DNA of 64,000 bases. Origin: Polynucleobacter sp. MWH-UH23A (lineage in GTDB: Bacteria; Pseudomonadota; Gammaproteobacteria; Burkholderiales; Burkholderiaceae). Every line of letters starts with the position of its first letter. Position 1 is the stretch's first letter. The stretch is taken from positions 310,001 through 374,000 of the forward strand of contig NZ_CP099572.1 in assembly GCF_040409805.1 (NCBI RefSeq), written 5' to 3'. The notes beneath the pieces were generated by a model. The model did no database searches. It was not told where the DNA came from and saw only the letters and a list, made by a program, of their open reading frames with translations. Both the position numbers and the translations under genes were made by a program. Shown piece by piece: positions 1 through 8,072 of this stretch.

Positions 1-275
1 CTAGAGGTCGCGTTGTGCTTGTGGGTGTGCCCAAAAAAGGGGCGAGAACTTCTATAGATACTCTCCCTTTGCACTTTGGAAAGTCAATTGCCGGAACTCA
101 TGGAGGAGAAGCAGTGCCGCATAAAGATATTCCTCGATATATGAATCTATTTGATTCGAGGAATATTGATCTCGGCCAGTTAATTTCAGAGGTAAAAAGT
201 CTAGAGCATATTAACGAAATGATTTCTCATATGCGTGATGGTACTTCAGCTGGTCGTTGCTTGATAAAGTTTTAA
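1..275 (+). CDS. Zn-dependent alcohol dehydrogenase-like protein, C-terminal part
   Basis: This is the 3' end of a gene that begins before the window; the frame is open from base 3 to the TAA at 273. The visible 91 residues fit the end of the NAD-binding domain and C-terminal lobe of a medium-chain dehydrogenase: a beta strand reading VVLVGVP, a glycine-containing stretch (AGTHGGEA), then the usual terminal helix and strand (HINEMISHMRDG, then GRCLIKF). In medium-chain dehydrogenases this lobe packs against the cofactor domain. The stop is one base before the next ATG, so it is probably co-transcribed with the sugar genes and may act on a sugar or polyol. The substrate cannot be told from this fragment. 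Confidence 0.75.
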   Translation, partial: RGRVVLVGVPKKGARTSIDTLPLHFGKSIAGTHGGEAVPHKDIPRYMNLFDSRNIDLGQLISEVKSLEHINEMISHMRDGTSAGRCLIKF

Positions 276-276
276 G

Positions 277-1263
277 ATGACAAAGATTTTAGTTATTGGT
301 AGCAATTCTTTTTCTGGTGCAAGTTATTGTCAGTTTGCCTTGAGTAAGGGCGCTTGGGTAACTGGTATCAGTCGATCTGAAGAGCCGGTAAATGCTTTAT
401 TACCCTATAAATGGGGTGATCATCATCAATTTGATTTTCATAGATTGGATTTAAACCATGACTTACCTCTGATAGTCGGTTTAATTAATAGTGTTAAGCC
501 AGATTATGTTGTGAATTTTGCGGCACAAAGCATGGTCGCCGAAAGTTGGTTAAATCCCGAGCACTGGTACATGACTAACGTAGTATCAAGCATTAAGCTG
601 CATAATGAGCTAAGAAAAATGAATTTTTTAAAGCGTTATGTTCATATTTCTACTCCAGAAGTTTATGGAAATTGTTCTGGGTTTGTAAAAGAGGATTATC
701 CATTTAATCCGAGCACTCCATACGCAGCCTCTCGTGCAGCTGCTGACTTAAGTCTTCGCACGTTTTTTCAGGGTTATCAGTTCCCTGTTGTAACGACTCG
801 AGCGGCAAATGTTTATGGTCCCGGTCAACAGCTTTATCGCATTATCCCCAGAACAATACTGTTTATGTTGATGAATAAGAAAATTCAACTTCATGGTGGC
901 GGCCTCTCTACTAGATCTTTTATTCATATAAGAGATGTCAGTGACGCAACTTGGAGAATAATGGTGAATGGAATCAATGGAAGTGTCTATCATATCTCTA
1001 CAAACGAAGTAATTTCTATAAGGTCTCTCGTTGAAAAGATTTGCCAAAAATTAGATAGAAACTTTGGAGATTGCGTTGAGGTAGTTGGAGAGAGGTTAGG
1101 TAAAGATTCTGCCTACCACTTAGATAGTACAAAACTGCGCGAAGAGTTGGATTGGCAGGATCAAGTGACGCTTGATCAAGGAATTGATGAGTCAATAATG
1201 TGGGTTAGAAAGTATTTTGACGTTTTAGCCTTGCAAGAGCACGATTATATACATAAGCCCTAA
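277..1263 (+). CDS. Extended SDR nucleotide-sugar epimerase/4,6-dehydratase
   Basis: A Rossmann-fold extended SDR of 328 residues, a normal length for nucleotide-sugar dehydratases and epimerases. An N-terminal NAD-binding glycine motif starts at residue 8 (GSNSFSG), and STPEVYG near 125-131 corresponds to the STDEVYG loop of dTDP-glucose 4,6-dehydratase. The active-site position reads YAASR at 149-153, so Arg stands where the YxxxK motif normally has Lys. From memory some related SDRs in polysaccharide clusters share this, so it may define a subfamily rather than a defect. RAANVYGPGQQ near 180-190 is the substrate-loop signature. It starts one base after the upstream stop. The exact nucleotide sugar is unknown. 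Confidence 0.8.
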   Translation: MTKILVIGSNSFSGASYCQFALSKGAWVTGISRSEEPVNALLPYKWGDHHQFDFHRLDLNHDLPLIVGLINSVKPDYVVNFAAQSMVAESWLNPEHWYMTNVVSSIKLHNELRKMNFLKRYVHISTPEVYGNCSGFVKEDYPFNPSTPYAASRAAADLSLRTFFQGYQFPVVTTRAANVYGPGQQLYRIIPRTILFMLMNKKIQLHGGGLSTRSFIHIRDVSDATWRIMVNGINGSVYHISTNEVISIRSLVEKICQKLDRNFGDCVEVVGERLGKDSAYHLDSTKLREELDWQDQVTLDQGIDESIMWVRKYFDVLALQEHDYIHKP

Positions 1264-1277
1264 GCCTTGAAAATAAT

Positions 1278-2111
1278 ATGAAAGACCTGGATCTAGTTCT
1301 TCGGTTGCAAGAGCACGCAAATCAATTACGCGCCAGGATTATTGAAACTTCAAGTCGCGCGAGTTTACCGCATCTTGGATCATGTCTATCGTGCGTAGAT
1401 CTATTGGTAGCTTTATATTTTTTTAAACTAAAAATTGATCCAAAAAATCCGCAAGATCCACTAAGAGATCGTTTCATTCTTAGCAAAGGGCATGCAGCCC
1501 CAGCATTATTTCAGGTTTTAGCAAGGCGAGGTTTTTTCCCCATGTCTGATCTGGATTTATGTGGGAAAAATGGTAGTGTTTTTGGGGAGCATCCTCCGAC
1601 TCCTGGATATCTTCCAGGTATTGAGGCTGCAACCGGATCTCTAGGGCACGGAATGCCAATGGGTTTGGGGATGGCAATTGCAAGCAGGATAAATCAGTTG
1701 AATTACTCCGTATATACAATTTTAGGCGATGGAGAATGCAATGAAGGTTCGATTTGGGAGTGCGCTATGTTGGCAGCCGCACAAAAAATTAATAATTTTT
1801 GTATTTTAGTTGATTTCAATAAATGGCAGGCTACAGATCGAAGTAAAAATGTCATGCATCTTGATTCGCTAGCTGAAAAATGGAGTGCTTTTGGTTGGGA
1901 AGTATTTGAAATTGATGGCCATGATTATTTTCAAATAATCAATGCCTTATCTAAGTCCTCCCAAAAATCTGGAAAACCAGTTGCAATTATTGCCCATACC
2001 ATCAAAGGGAAGGGCGTATCTTTCATGGAGGATGACAATAATTGGCATTATCGTATTCCAAACTCTAATGAAGTCGCTCTCTCGAAGAAAGAATTAGGAG
2101 TATCTTCATGA
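1278..2111 (+). CDS. Transketolase, N-terminal (TPP-binding) subunit
   Basis: A 277-residue thiamine-diphosphate enzyme subunit equal to the N-terminal half of transketolase. It carries the SKGHAAPALF region that binds the diphosphate side and the TPP/Mg motif starting GDGECNEGS and closing with DFN about 25 residues on. The adjacent gene supplies the pyrimidine-binding half, and the two reading frames overlap by four bases (ATGA), as expected for a 1:1 complex. Split transketolases inside sugar clusters are thought to move two-carbon units to make unusual sugars rather than serve the pentose phosphate pathway. A housekeeping role cannot be excluded but the context argues for surface-sugar synthesis. 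Confidence 0.9.
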   Translation: MKDLDLVLRLQEHANQLRARIIETSSRASLPHLGSCLSCVDLLVALYFFKLKIDPKNPQDPLRDRFILSKGHAAPALFQVLARRGFFPMSDLDLCGKNGSVFGEHPPTPGYLPGIEAATGSLGHGMPMGLGMAIASRINQLNYSVYTILGDGECNEGSIWECAMLAAAQKINNFCILVDFNKWQATDRSKNVMHLDSLAEKWSAFGWEVFEIDGHDYFQIINALSKSSQKSGKPVAIIAHTIKGKGVSFMEDDNNWHYRIPNSNEVALSKKELGVSS

Positions 2112-3028
2112 GAAATGCATTTGCTGATGAGCTTTCACGCTTAGCAGAGTTGGATTCAAGAGTCATGCTTCTGTCAGGTGATATTGGTAATAAATTATTT
2201 GACTCATTTAAAAAGGTGGATGCTACACGTTTTTTAAATTGCGGTATTGCTGAGTCGAATATGTTGAGCGTCGCTGCCGGTCTCGCGCTTAATGGATTGC
2301 GTCCCGTGGTTTATACGATTACACCTTTTACTACAACTAGATGTTTTGAGCAAATTCGAGTCGACGTTTGCTATCACGAAGCGCCCGTAATTATTGTTGG
2401 AACTGGATCAGGTCTCTCATATGCGGAACTGGGACCCACTCATCATTCTCTTGAAGATTTAGCTATCATGCGTACTTTACCAGGTATGCAGATTATCGCC
2501 CCATGCGATGCAATTGAGATGCGTCTGGCATTGAGCGCAGCATTGCAAAGTCAATATCCAACATATATACGAATTGGAAAAAAAGGGGAACCGGTTATCC
2601 ATAAAACAGTACCTCATTTCAAAGTTGGTAGGGCTATTACGATTCAAGCTGGGAGTGATGTACTAATAATGGTAAGCGGTACTATTATGACCAATGTATT
2701 GAATGCAGTTGAAGCGCTGGAGACTCATGGAATTTCTTGTCAGATTGCAAGCGTACATACTATTAAACCTTTTGACTATGATTATTTAGGGCAAAATATT
2801 GCAAAATTTAAAGCGGTAGTTACGATAGAAGAGCATAGTATGAGTGGTGGGCTCGGTGGGGTTGTCGCTGAATTTTTATCTTCTTATTCGCATCATCCTA
2901 GGCATTTACGCTTGGGAACAAGAGATGAGTTCATGCATGAAATGGGTGATCAAGCTTTTGCTCACATAAAGTATGATCTAGACTCAGCCGGTATCGCTAG
3001 AAAAATAAAATCATTTTTAGAGCAATAA
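2108..3028 (+). CDS. Transketolase, C-terminal subunit
   Basis: A 306-residue partner of the preceding subunit, containing the pyrimidine-binding and C-terminal domains of transketolase. The N-terminal half has the catalytic region NCGIAESNMLSVAAGLAL, where the Glu of GIAE activates the TPP aminopyrimidine, followed by the ITPFTTTRCFEQIRVD helix. The C-terminal domain contains IEEHSMSGGLGG, characteristic of transketolase/DXS C-terminal domains. It begins inside the stop of the upstream gene, so translation is probably coupled. The next gene begins immediately after its stop. The acceptor sugar is unknown. Confidence 0.9.
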   Translation: MRNAFADELSRLAELDSRVMLLSGDIGNKLFDSFKKVDATRFLNCGIAESNMLSVAAGLALNGLRPVVYTITPFTTTRCFEQIRVDVCYHEAPVIIVGTGSGLSYAELGPTHHSLEDLAIMRTLPGMQIIAPCDAIEMRLALSAALQSQYPTYIRIGKKGEPVIHKTVPHFKVGRAITIQAGSDVLIMVSGTIMTNVLNAVEALETHGISCQIASVHTIKPFDYDYLGQNIAKFKAVVTIEEHSMSGGLGGVVAEFLSSYSHHPRHLRLGTRDEFMHEMGDQAFAHIKYDLDSAGIARKIKSFLEQ

Positions 3029-3643
3029 ATGAAGGTCGGGATTGATTTTGACAATACGATCGTTTCATATGACAAATTGTTCTATCAGATTGCACTCGAA
3101 AAAAAATTAATTCCGCCTAGCTTACTGCCAAAAAAAATTGTTATACGTGATTATCTTCGATCCGTTGACAAAGAGGATTTCTGGACGCTAATGCAGGGCG
3201 AGGTTTACGGTTCAAGATTAAATGAAGCAAATCCATACCCCTATTTTTTTGATTTTATAAAAACAGCCCAAAGACTTGATTGTCAAATATTTATTATCAG
3301 CCACAAAACAAAGGCGCCATTTTTAGGGCCGGCTTTTGATTTGCATAAAGCCGCAAATGAATGGATTATAAAAAATATGAATCTTAATGGGATTAAGTTT
3401 GATGAAAAAAAGGGTGCCTTTTTTGAAGTTACTAAAGAAAAAAAAATTGATCGAATTGCTCAGCTAGAATGCGATGTATTTATTGATGATTTGCCTGAAA
3501 TATTATCCGTTTCCAGTTTTCCGAAAAATACAAAAAAAATTTTGTTCGATCCAGATAAGATGCATCAAAAAATTTCTCCTGAAATAAATAATGTGTCTTC
3601 GTGGAAAGCAATTCAAAATCTTATAATCAATGACTTATCATAG
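3029..3643 (+). CDS. HAD-superfamily phosphatase-like protein
   Basis: A 204-residue HAD-fold protein. Motif I is DFDNT at residues 6-10, with the nucleophilic Asp followed by the general-acid Asp two residues on; motif II is the Ser of FIISHKT near 90; and motif IV is the paired acid of FIDDLPE near 150. The cap is small. The start abuts the previous stop, and its 3' end overlaps the APH-fold kinase gene by 14 bp. HAD proteins beside kinases and nucleotidyltransferases usually dephosphorylate a sugar phosphate. It does not look like GmhB. The substrate is unknown; a phosphosugar or small phosphorylated alcohol is the likeliest guess. Confidence 0.75.
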   Translation: MKVGIDFDNTIVSYDKLFYQIALEKKLIPPSLLPKKIVIRDYLRSVDKEDFWTLMQGEVYGSRLNEANPYPYFFDFIKTAQRLDCQIFIISHKTKAPFLGPAFDLHKAANEWIIKNMNLNGIKFDEKKGAFFEVTKEKKIDRIAQLECDVFIDDLPEILSVSSFPKNTKKILFDPDKMHQKISPEINNVSSWKAIQNLIINDLS

Positions 3644-4646
3644 TCCAACAATCAATGAATTGATTATGGGTCTTTTGAAAAGGGCTGACCTCGATATCAA
3701 TGTTGATTTAATAGAGGTTATTCGTAAGGGTGGTAATAATCAAATTTATCGTGTGATACAGGGATCACAAAGTTTTATTGTAAAAAAATATTTTCAACAT
3801 CCTGATGATTTGCGCAATAGATTAGAGGCTGAATTTTCTTTTTTAGAGTTTGCTTACGAGAAAACACCAAGGCTTGTTCCTAAACCCTTTGTTAAGAATA
3901 AAGAGGATGCTATTGCATTGTATGAATTTATTGAAGGGGTAAAAATTGCAGATAGTGCAGAATTAAGTCTTGAGAATCTCAAGCAGGCCTCTAAATTTGT
4001 ATCAGAATTAAATAAAGGAGATAAAGCATATTCAGGGAATATATTAAATGCATCAGAGGCCTGCTTTTCGATTGAAGAACATTTGAATACAATTGAGGGC
4101 CGTATAAATGAATTGGCTGCTTGCCCTGAGAGCGACTCAAGTTTTAGGCGCATTCTTGAGGACATTATCTTGAAATGGAGTTATATAAAGCGCCAAGTGT
4201 ATAAAAATTGTGAGTTACATAATATTAATACTGAAAAAATACTAAAGCTTGATGAAAGAATTATTTCACCATCAGATTTTGGATTTCATAATGCAATTAT
4301 TAGAGATGGCGATGTGAAGTTTATAGATTTTGAGTATGCTGGCTGGGATGATCCTGCAAAGTTGGTGGGCGATTTTTTTGGCCAAGTTGAAATCCCAATC
4401 GACATTAGATATCTTGATAATTTCATAGAGGAATCATTCGGCAAGATAAATTTTTCAGAGATAAATATGATTAGATCTAAATTATTGGTGGATGCATATA
4501 AAATAAAATGGTGCTGTATTGTTTTGAATATTTTTCTTCAGAAAAATCTTTTAAGAAGACTATTTGCAAACCCTAGATTGAATATTTCCCTACTAAAAGA
4601 TGTCCAAATAAATAAGGCATCCAAAATTTTAGAAAGTTTTTCTTAA
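3630..4646 (+). CDS. APH/choline-kinase-fold phosphotransferase
   Basis: A 338-residue protein with the aminoglycoside phosphotransferase / choline kinase fold. The N-lobe has a Gly-rich loop (RKGGNNQIYRV) and a Lys-containing strand (FIVKKYF). The C-lobe has the catalytic motif SDFGFHNAI, in which S-D replaces the usual H-G-D of the Brenner motif, and the metal-binding IDFEYAGWDDP. Family members phosphorylate hydroxyls of small molecules, including choline (LicA-like) and sugars. Several nucleotidyltransferases in the same island could activate the phosphorylated product. It is AT-rich like its neighbours. The acceptor is not identifiable from sequence. Confidence 0.75.
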   Translation: MTYHSPTINELIMGLLKRADLDINVDLIEVIRKGGNNQIYRVIQGSQSFIVKKYFQHPDDLRNRLEAEFSFLEFAYEKTPRLVPKPFVKNKEDAIALYEFIEGVKIADSAELSLENLKQASKFVSELNKGDKAYSGNILNASEACFSIEEHLNTIEGRINELAACPESDSSFRRILEDIILKWSYIKRQVYKNCELHNINTEKILKLDERIISPSDFGFHNAIIRDGDVKFIDFEYAGWDDPAKLVGDFFGQVEIPIDIRYLDNFIEESFGKINFSEINMIRSKLLVDAYKIKWCCIVLNIFLQKNLLRRLFANPRLNISLLKDVQINKASKILESFS

Positions 4647-5317
4647 TGAGTTATGTTGATTTTATGTCTCCCTTGCACAAAAGCACAAAAAGAGATTATT
4701 TGGCTAGAGTGAATGACTTGGAATTTCCGAAGTTTAAAGCTGCTGAGTTGGCAAAAAAATGGTCATATGATTACTGGGATGGTGACAGAAGAATTAACTA
4801 TGGAGGCTATCACTACATTGAAGGCAGGTGGGAGAAGGTGGCAAGGCTTATGACTGATTATTATGGGCTAAAGGCAGGCGATAAAGTTTTAGATGTTGGT
4901 TGTGGTAAAGGGTTTTTACTATATGATTTAACTAAGGTTGTACCAGGAATTGAGGTTCATGGTATTGACATCTCCGATTACGCAATTAATAACTCAAAAG
5001 ATGAGGTGAGAGGCTCGCTGACTGTTGGAAATGCAACGGATTTGCCATACAAAGATCGTGAATTTGATTTCGTTTTTTCAATTAACACTTTGCACAATTT
5101 ATACAATTTCGAGCTAGAAAAAGCTCTAAAGGAAATAAATCGGGTTGCAAAAAAAAATAGATATATTTGTGTAGAGTCCTACAGAAATGAAATCGAAAAA
5201 GCTAATTTATTGTATTGGCAAGTTACATGCGAAAGTTTTTTTACGCCAGAAGAGTGGCGCTGGTTTTTTGAGAAGTTTAATTATGACGGGGACTTCTCAT
5301 ATATATTTTTTGAGTAA
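4646..5317 (+). CDS. Class I SAM-dependent methyltransferase
   Basis: A 223-residue methyltransferase with the class I SAM-binding core. Motif I is VLDVGCGKGF near residue 83, the acidic end of beta-2 is IDISDYA near 110, and motif IV is FDFVFSINTLHNL near 150. The first ~75 residues form a lead helix region (DYWDGDRRINYGGY) that probably contacts the acceptor. Its ATG shares bases with the previous stop (TAATG), indicating translational coupling in the sugar operon. It could methylate a sugar hydroxyl or another intermediate of this pathway. Confidence 0.8.
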   Translation: MSYVDFMSPLHKSTKRDYLARVNDLEFPKFKAAELAKKWSYDYWDGDRRINYGGYHYIEGRWEKVARLMTDYYGLKAGDKVLDVGCGKGFLLYDLTKVVPGIEVHGIDISDYAINNSKDEVRGSLTVGNATDLPYKDREFDFVFSINTLHNLYNFELEKALKEINRVAKKNRYICVESYRNEIEKANLLYWQVTCESFFTPEEWRWFFEKFNYDGDFSYIFFE

Positions 5318-5322
5318 ATTTT

Positions 5323-6093
5323 ATGAAAAATATTTTTAGGGAAATCCGAGGGAAAAACGGCTATTTCGATAAAATGTCCTTAGATGCTAAGGATTTAGAA
5401 AATTTTCATGGGGTTATTTATAAAAATATTATTAATAATATTTCATCTCTTTCCGAAAAAGCTGGAATTGACTTTGCAAAATATCCAATAAGTAAATACC
5501 ATGAATTTTTAACTTCGCATCCGGAATTGGTGCATGAAAAAATGTGGCCAAAGAAAAATAGATTATTGAAGCCGGATGATGTAGATTTAATAAGAAATTC
5601 ATCATTCTTTCGGGAGCTTATCAGGGAATTCCCAGGAATTCTAATTTCTAACGAAGAAGGAATTTATCCAGAGGAGGTTTACTGGAGAATATGTAGGCCA
5701 ATCCAATATGGTGGATTATGCGATGTAGGTCCTATGCATGCGGATCAATGGTTTTGGGCTCTTGGACACGGAAGGGAAATGTCTGGGTTTCAACGGGTAA
5801 AGATTTGGGTATCAATCTTTAATGAGATGGGCATGAGCGGATTTAGATATGTTTCAGGTTCTCACAACCATAGCTTCCCCTACATTGGTGTTATGAAAGA
5901 TGGTTTTATTAAACCAGCCATACAAGTCTTAGAAGGTGATCTAGATATCGAGGTATTTCTCTCGAGGCCCGGGGATATAATAGCATTTCACGATAAGCTA
6001 CTTCATGGTGGAATGGTAGGCGGTAATCTTACTAGAGTCAGTTTGGAGTTTACGATTCTTGTTCCTGATCAAATTTATTATAAAAATACTTAG
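5323..6093 (+). CDS. Phytanoyl-CoA dioxygenase (PhyH)-like 2OG/Fe(II) oxygenase
   Basis: A 256-residue double-stranded beta-helix protein resembling PhyH-type oxygenases. The iron ligands are probably His and Asp of MHADQWFW near residue 140 and the distal His of HDKLLHGG near 225. SGFRYVSGSHNHSFPY between them fits the usual GSHK-like segment. PhyH-type enzymes use 2-oxoglutarate and O2 to hydroxylate or otherwise oxidise a substrate. It lies in tandem with a second oxygenase-like gene of similar size, a pairing that points to oxidative tailoring of a sugar or sugar-linked group. The substrate is unknown. Confidence 0.7.
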   Translation: MKNIFREIRGKNGYFDKMSLDAKDLENFHGVIYKNIINNISSLSEKAGIDFAKYPISKYHEFLTSHPELVHEKMWPKKNRLLKPDDVDLIRNSSFFRELIREFPGILISNEEGIYPEEVYWRICRPIQYGGLCDVGPMHADQWFWALGHGREMSGFQRVKIWVSIFNEMGMSGFRYVSGSHNHSFPYIGVMKDGFIKPAIQVLEGDLDIEVFLSRPGDIIAFHDKLLHGGMVGGNLTRVSLEFTILVPDQIYYKNT

Positions 6094-6102
6094 TGAGTGG
6101 GT

Positions 6103-6864
6103 ATGAAATCAATTACTCTTGGATGCAATAAATATGAAGTTGAAGCGTTGGAATCTTTAGGGTATATAACTTCAGTAGTTAATGAAATAATTTCAAAAGA
6201 ATTTCCTCGCTATTCAGGAGATATTTCAAATCTTCACAAGTATGTAGACCATGAGCAGATAAATTCAATTAGGCTAAAAATTTTTAAAAAAATTAATTCT
6301 GATAGTTCAATTTATGAAAAGCTTTGGGATATTGGTGGCGCCTATATTTCGGAAATTCTGGGCCCAGATGTGCTTGTTCAAACTAAGGTGAATGTATCTA
6401 TTCAAGCTCCGAATGATGAGTCTTCAACGCTAGGAATTCATTCTGATTGCTGGTCAGGAGACACTCCTCACCAGATAAATCTCTGGATACCCCTAACAAG
6501 ATCTTACGAATCAAACGCCATGTTTTTATTCAATTTTAATCGTACAAAATTAATAATTTCAGATTTATATAAAAATCTTAACAATGCTAAATATGATTTA
6601 TCTGGCTACATAAAAAAAGAAGATTTTTTGCAATTGGAATACGGGGAATTTTTAATATTTAATCCAGGATTACTGCATGGTAATGTTGTAAACAAAACAG
6701 AGTCTACGAGAATGTCTATTAATGTGAGATATAAATCTTTATTTTCTCCGGATTCGAAGCCAGAACATATTTCAAGATCTGCGGGAATATTCTTTAAGCT
6801 CTATAGAACGTCAGAGTGGACAAAACTAGCAAAATCTTTGGATGAGGTGAATGAAGGTGGATGA
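6103..6864 (+). CDS. Sporadic-carbohydrate-cluster 2OG/Fe(II) oxygenase-like protein
   Basis: A protein of 253 residues from the ATG at 6103. A GTG two codons upstream (6097) is also in frame, but the AGTGAG at 6092-6097 is well placed as a ribosome-binding site for the ATG. Likely iron ligands are His and Asp of IHSDCWSG near 110 and the distal His of NPGLLHGNV near 190. NLWIPLTRS is typical of the beta-helix core. Together with the small gene after it, this resembles the oxygenase that accompanies the LIC12192-family protein in sporadic carbohydrate clusters (recognition from memory). It overlaps the next gene by 14 bp. The reaction is not known. Confidence 0.7.
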   Translation: MKSITLGCNKYEVEALESLGYITSVVNEIISKEFPRYSGDISNLHKYVDHEQINSIRLKIFKKINSDSSIYEKLWDIGGAYISEILGPDVLVQTKVNVSIQAPNDESSTLGIHSDCWSGDTPHQINLWIPLTRSYESNAMFLFNFNRTKLIISDLYKNLNNAKYDLSGYIKKEDFLQLEYGEFLIFNPGLLHGNVVNKTESTRMSINVRYKSLFSPDSKPEHISRSAGIFFKLYRTSEWTKLAKSLDEVNEGG

Positions 6865-7243
6865 CTATTTGATAACTTATTCATTGCCACGACCTTTTTT
6901 TGGTTTGAATATTCCAATCCCTATGCAGTCTGCATTTATGAGGGATTATGCTAAAAAAAATCATCTTATATTTCAATTGCCGGCAGTAGAGATTTGCTTT
7001 AAAGATTCGCATTATGTTTTATTGAGCTTATTACAAAAATCAAGAGGTAGTTCGCTGATTAATCTATGTATGAGTTCGGTGTTAATGATGCCAATTCTTA
7101 ATAGTGATTTATTTGAAAAAATAATTCAGGAAAGTGGCAACGTAATATGGCACTTTCCCTTAGAAAGCATGATTTTAGAAAAGTCAGAATTGCTTAACTG
7201 GGTCAGTGATTTCAAATGCATGCAATCCCTGAGAAATCAATGA
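6851..7243 (+). CDS. Small LIC12192-family sporadic carbohydrate cluster protein
   Basis: A compact 130-residue soluble protein with no signal peptide or membrane segment. It opens with an LITYSLPRPFFGLNIP stretch and continues with MQSAFMRDYAKKNHL, a pattern I recognise from the uncharacterised LIC12192-type family defined in carbohydrate clusters of Leptospira and others. Members are repeatedly found beside a 2OG oxygenase, as here, where the two genes overlap. Conserved features I can see are the SRPF-like opening, an RDY motif near residue 31, and a C-terminal helical part. No catalytic motif is evident. The family assignment rests on memory of its pattern, not a search. Confidence 0.65.
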   Translation: MKVDDYLITYSLPRPFFGLNIPIPMQSAFMRDYAKKNHLIFQLPAVEICFKDSHYVLLSLLQKSRGSSLINLCMSSVLMMPILNSDLFEKIIQESGNVIWHFPLESMILEKSELLNWVSDFKCMQSLRNQ

Positions 7244-8055
7244 AAATATTACTAACTGGAGCCACAGGTTTCATTGGGAGTCACATATACAAATCTCTGT
7301 CCCTAGATCATGAAGTTAGGGTGCTGCATAGGGGTGAGAAGAATCTACTAAATTGCAATGATAATTTTGACTGTCTGATACATTGTGCATCAGCTACACC
7401 ATCAAATACAAGCGATCCGTATCAATTGGTAGTTGATAATATTTCTTATGCTAAGAATTTAGTTGATTTTGTAAAAAGTCAAAAGATACGCATACTTATT
7501 TATTTATCATCAATGTCAGTATATGGTGAAATGATTTCGGGTTGCGTAAATGAGGATTGTGGGGCTTTTGATCCGTCCCTTTATGGGCTATCAAAATTTA
7601 TGGCAGAGAAAATATTTACAGATTATCTGAAAAATGAAGAGGTTAAGAAAATCTTTCTAAGATTACCGGGTGTGGTTGGTATTGGTGCTAAGGATGTATT
7701 TTTGGCTAAATTGCGATCTGGATTTAAGGATGGGAAAGAGGTTACGGTTTATAACTCGACGCAACTATTTAATAACGTATTGCATGTCAATTCTCTCGTC
7801 AATTATATTAAATTTATATTGATTGAAAACTCACAGTATCCAAAGGATCTAGCTCTTAATATGAGTTCAGTAGAGCCTATAGAGGTTTGCGAGGTGATTG
7901 AGATATTTAAAGAGCTAATACCGTCTGATGCTCAAGTTTTTTATGGCGATTCACTTAAACCTAGTTTTCTAATCTCATGTGAAAAGGCCATTGAATATGG
8001 TTTTATTCCCAGCACAACAGAAAATTCTATTAGAGATTACTTATTGGACTTTTAA
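7240..8055 (+). CDS. NAD-dependent epimerase/dehydratase (SDR)
   Basis: Extended SDR of 271 residues from the ATG at 7240, whose A precedes the stop of the previous gene. An in-frame ATG at 7216 lies deep in that gene and would add eight residues ahead of the usual KILLTGATGF opening, so the later start is preferred. The glycine motif is GATGFIG at residues 7-13, the SSMSVYGE loop supplies the catalytic Ser/Thr, and the YGLSK motif gives Tyr and Lys. It is slightly short for a nucleotide-sugar epimerase. Substrate unknown; it sits between the oxygenase pair and the UGM-like flavoprotein. Confidence 0.8.
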   Translation: MKILLTGATGFIGSHIYKSLSLDHEVRVLHRGEKNLLNCNDNFDCLIHCASATPSNTSDPYQLVVDNISYAKNLVDFVKSQKIRILIYLSSMSVYGEMISGCVNEDCGAFDPSLYGLSKFMAEKIFTDYLKNEEVKKIFLRLPGVVGIGAKDVFLAKLRSGFKDGKEVTVYNSTQLFNNVLHVNSLVNYIKFILIENSQYPKDLALNMSSVEPIEVCEVIEIFKELIPSDAQVFYGDSLKPSFLISCEKAIEYGFIPSTTENSIRDYLLDF

Positions 8056-8072
8056 TAATATTAGGGGGTTTT

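Noticed and set aside
748..1047. Minus-strand 99-codon open frame inside the first SDR gene
   Set aside because: Fully inside a gene with clear SDR motifs; its product has no motif and is codon shadow.
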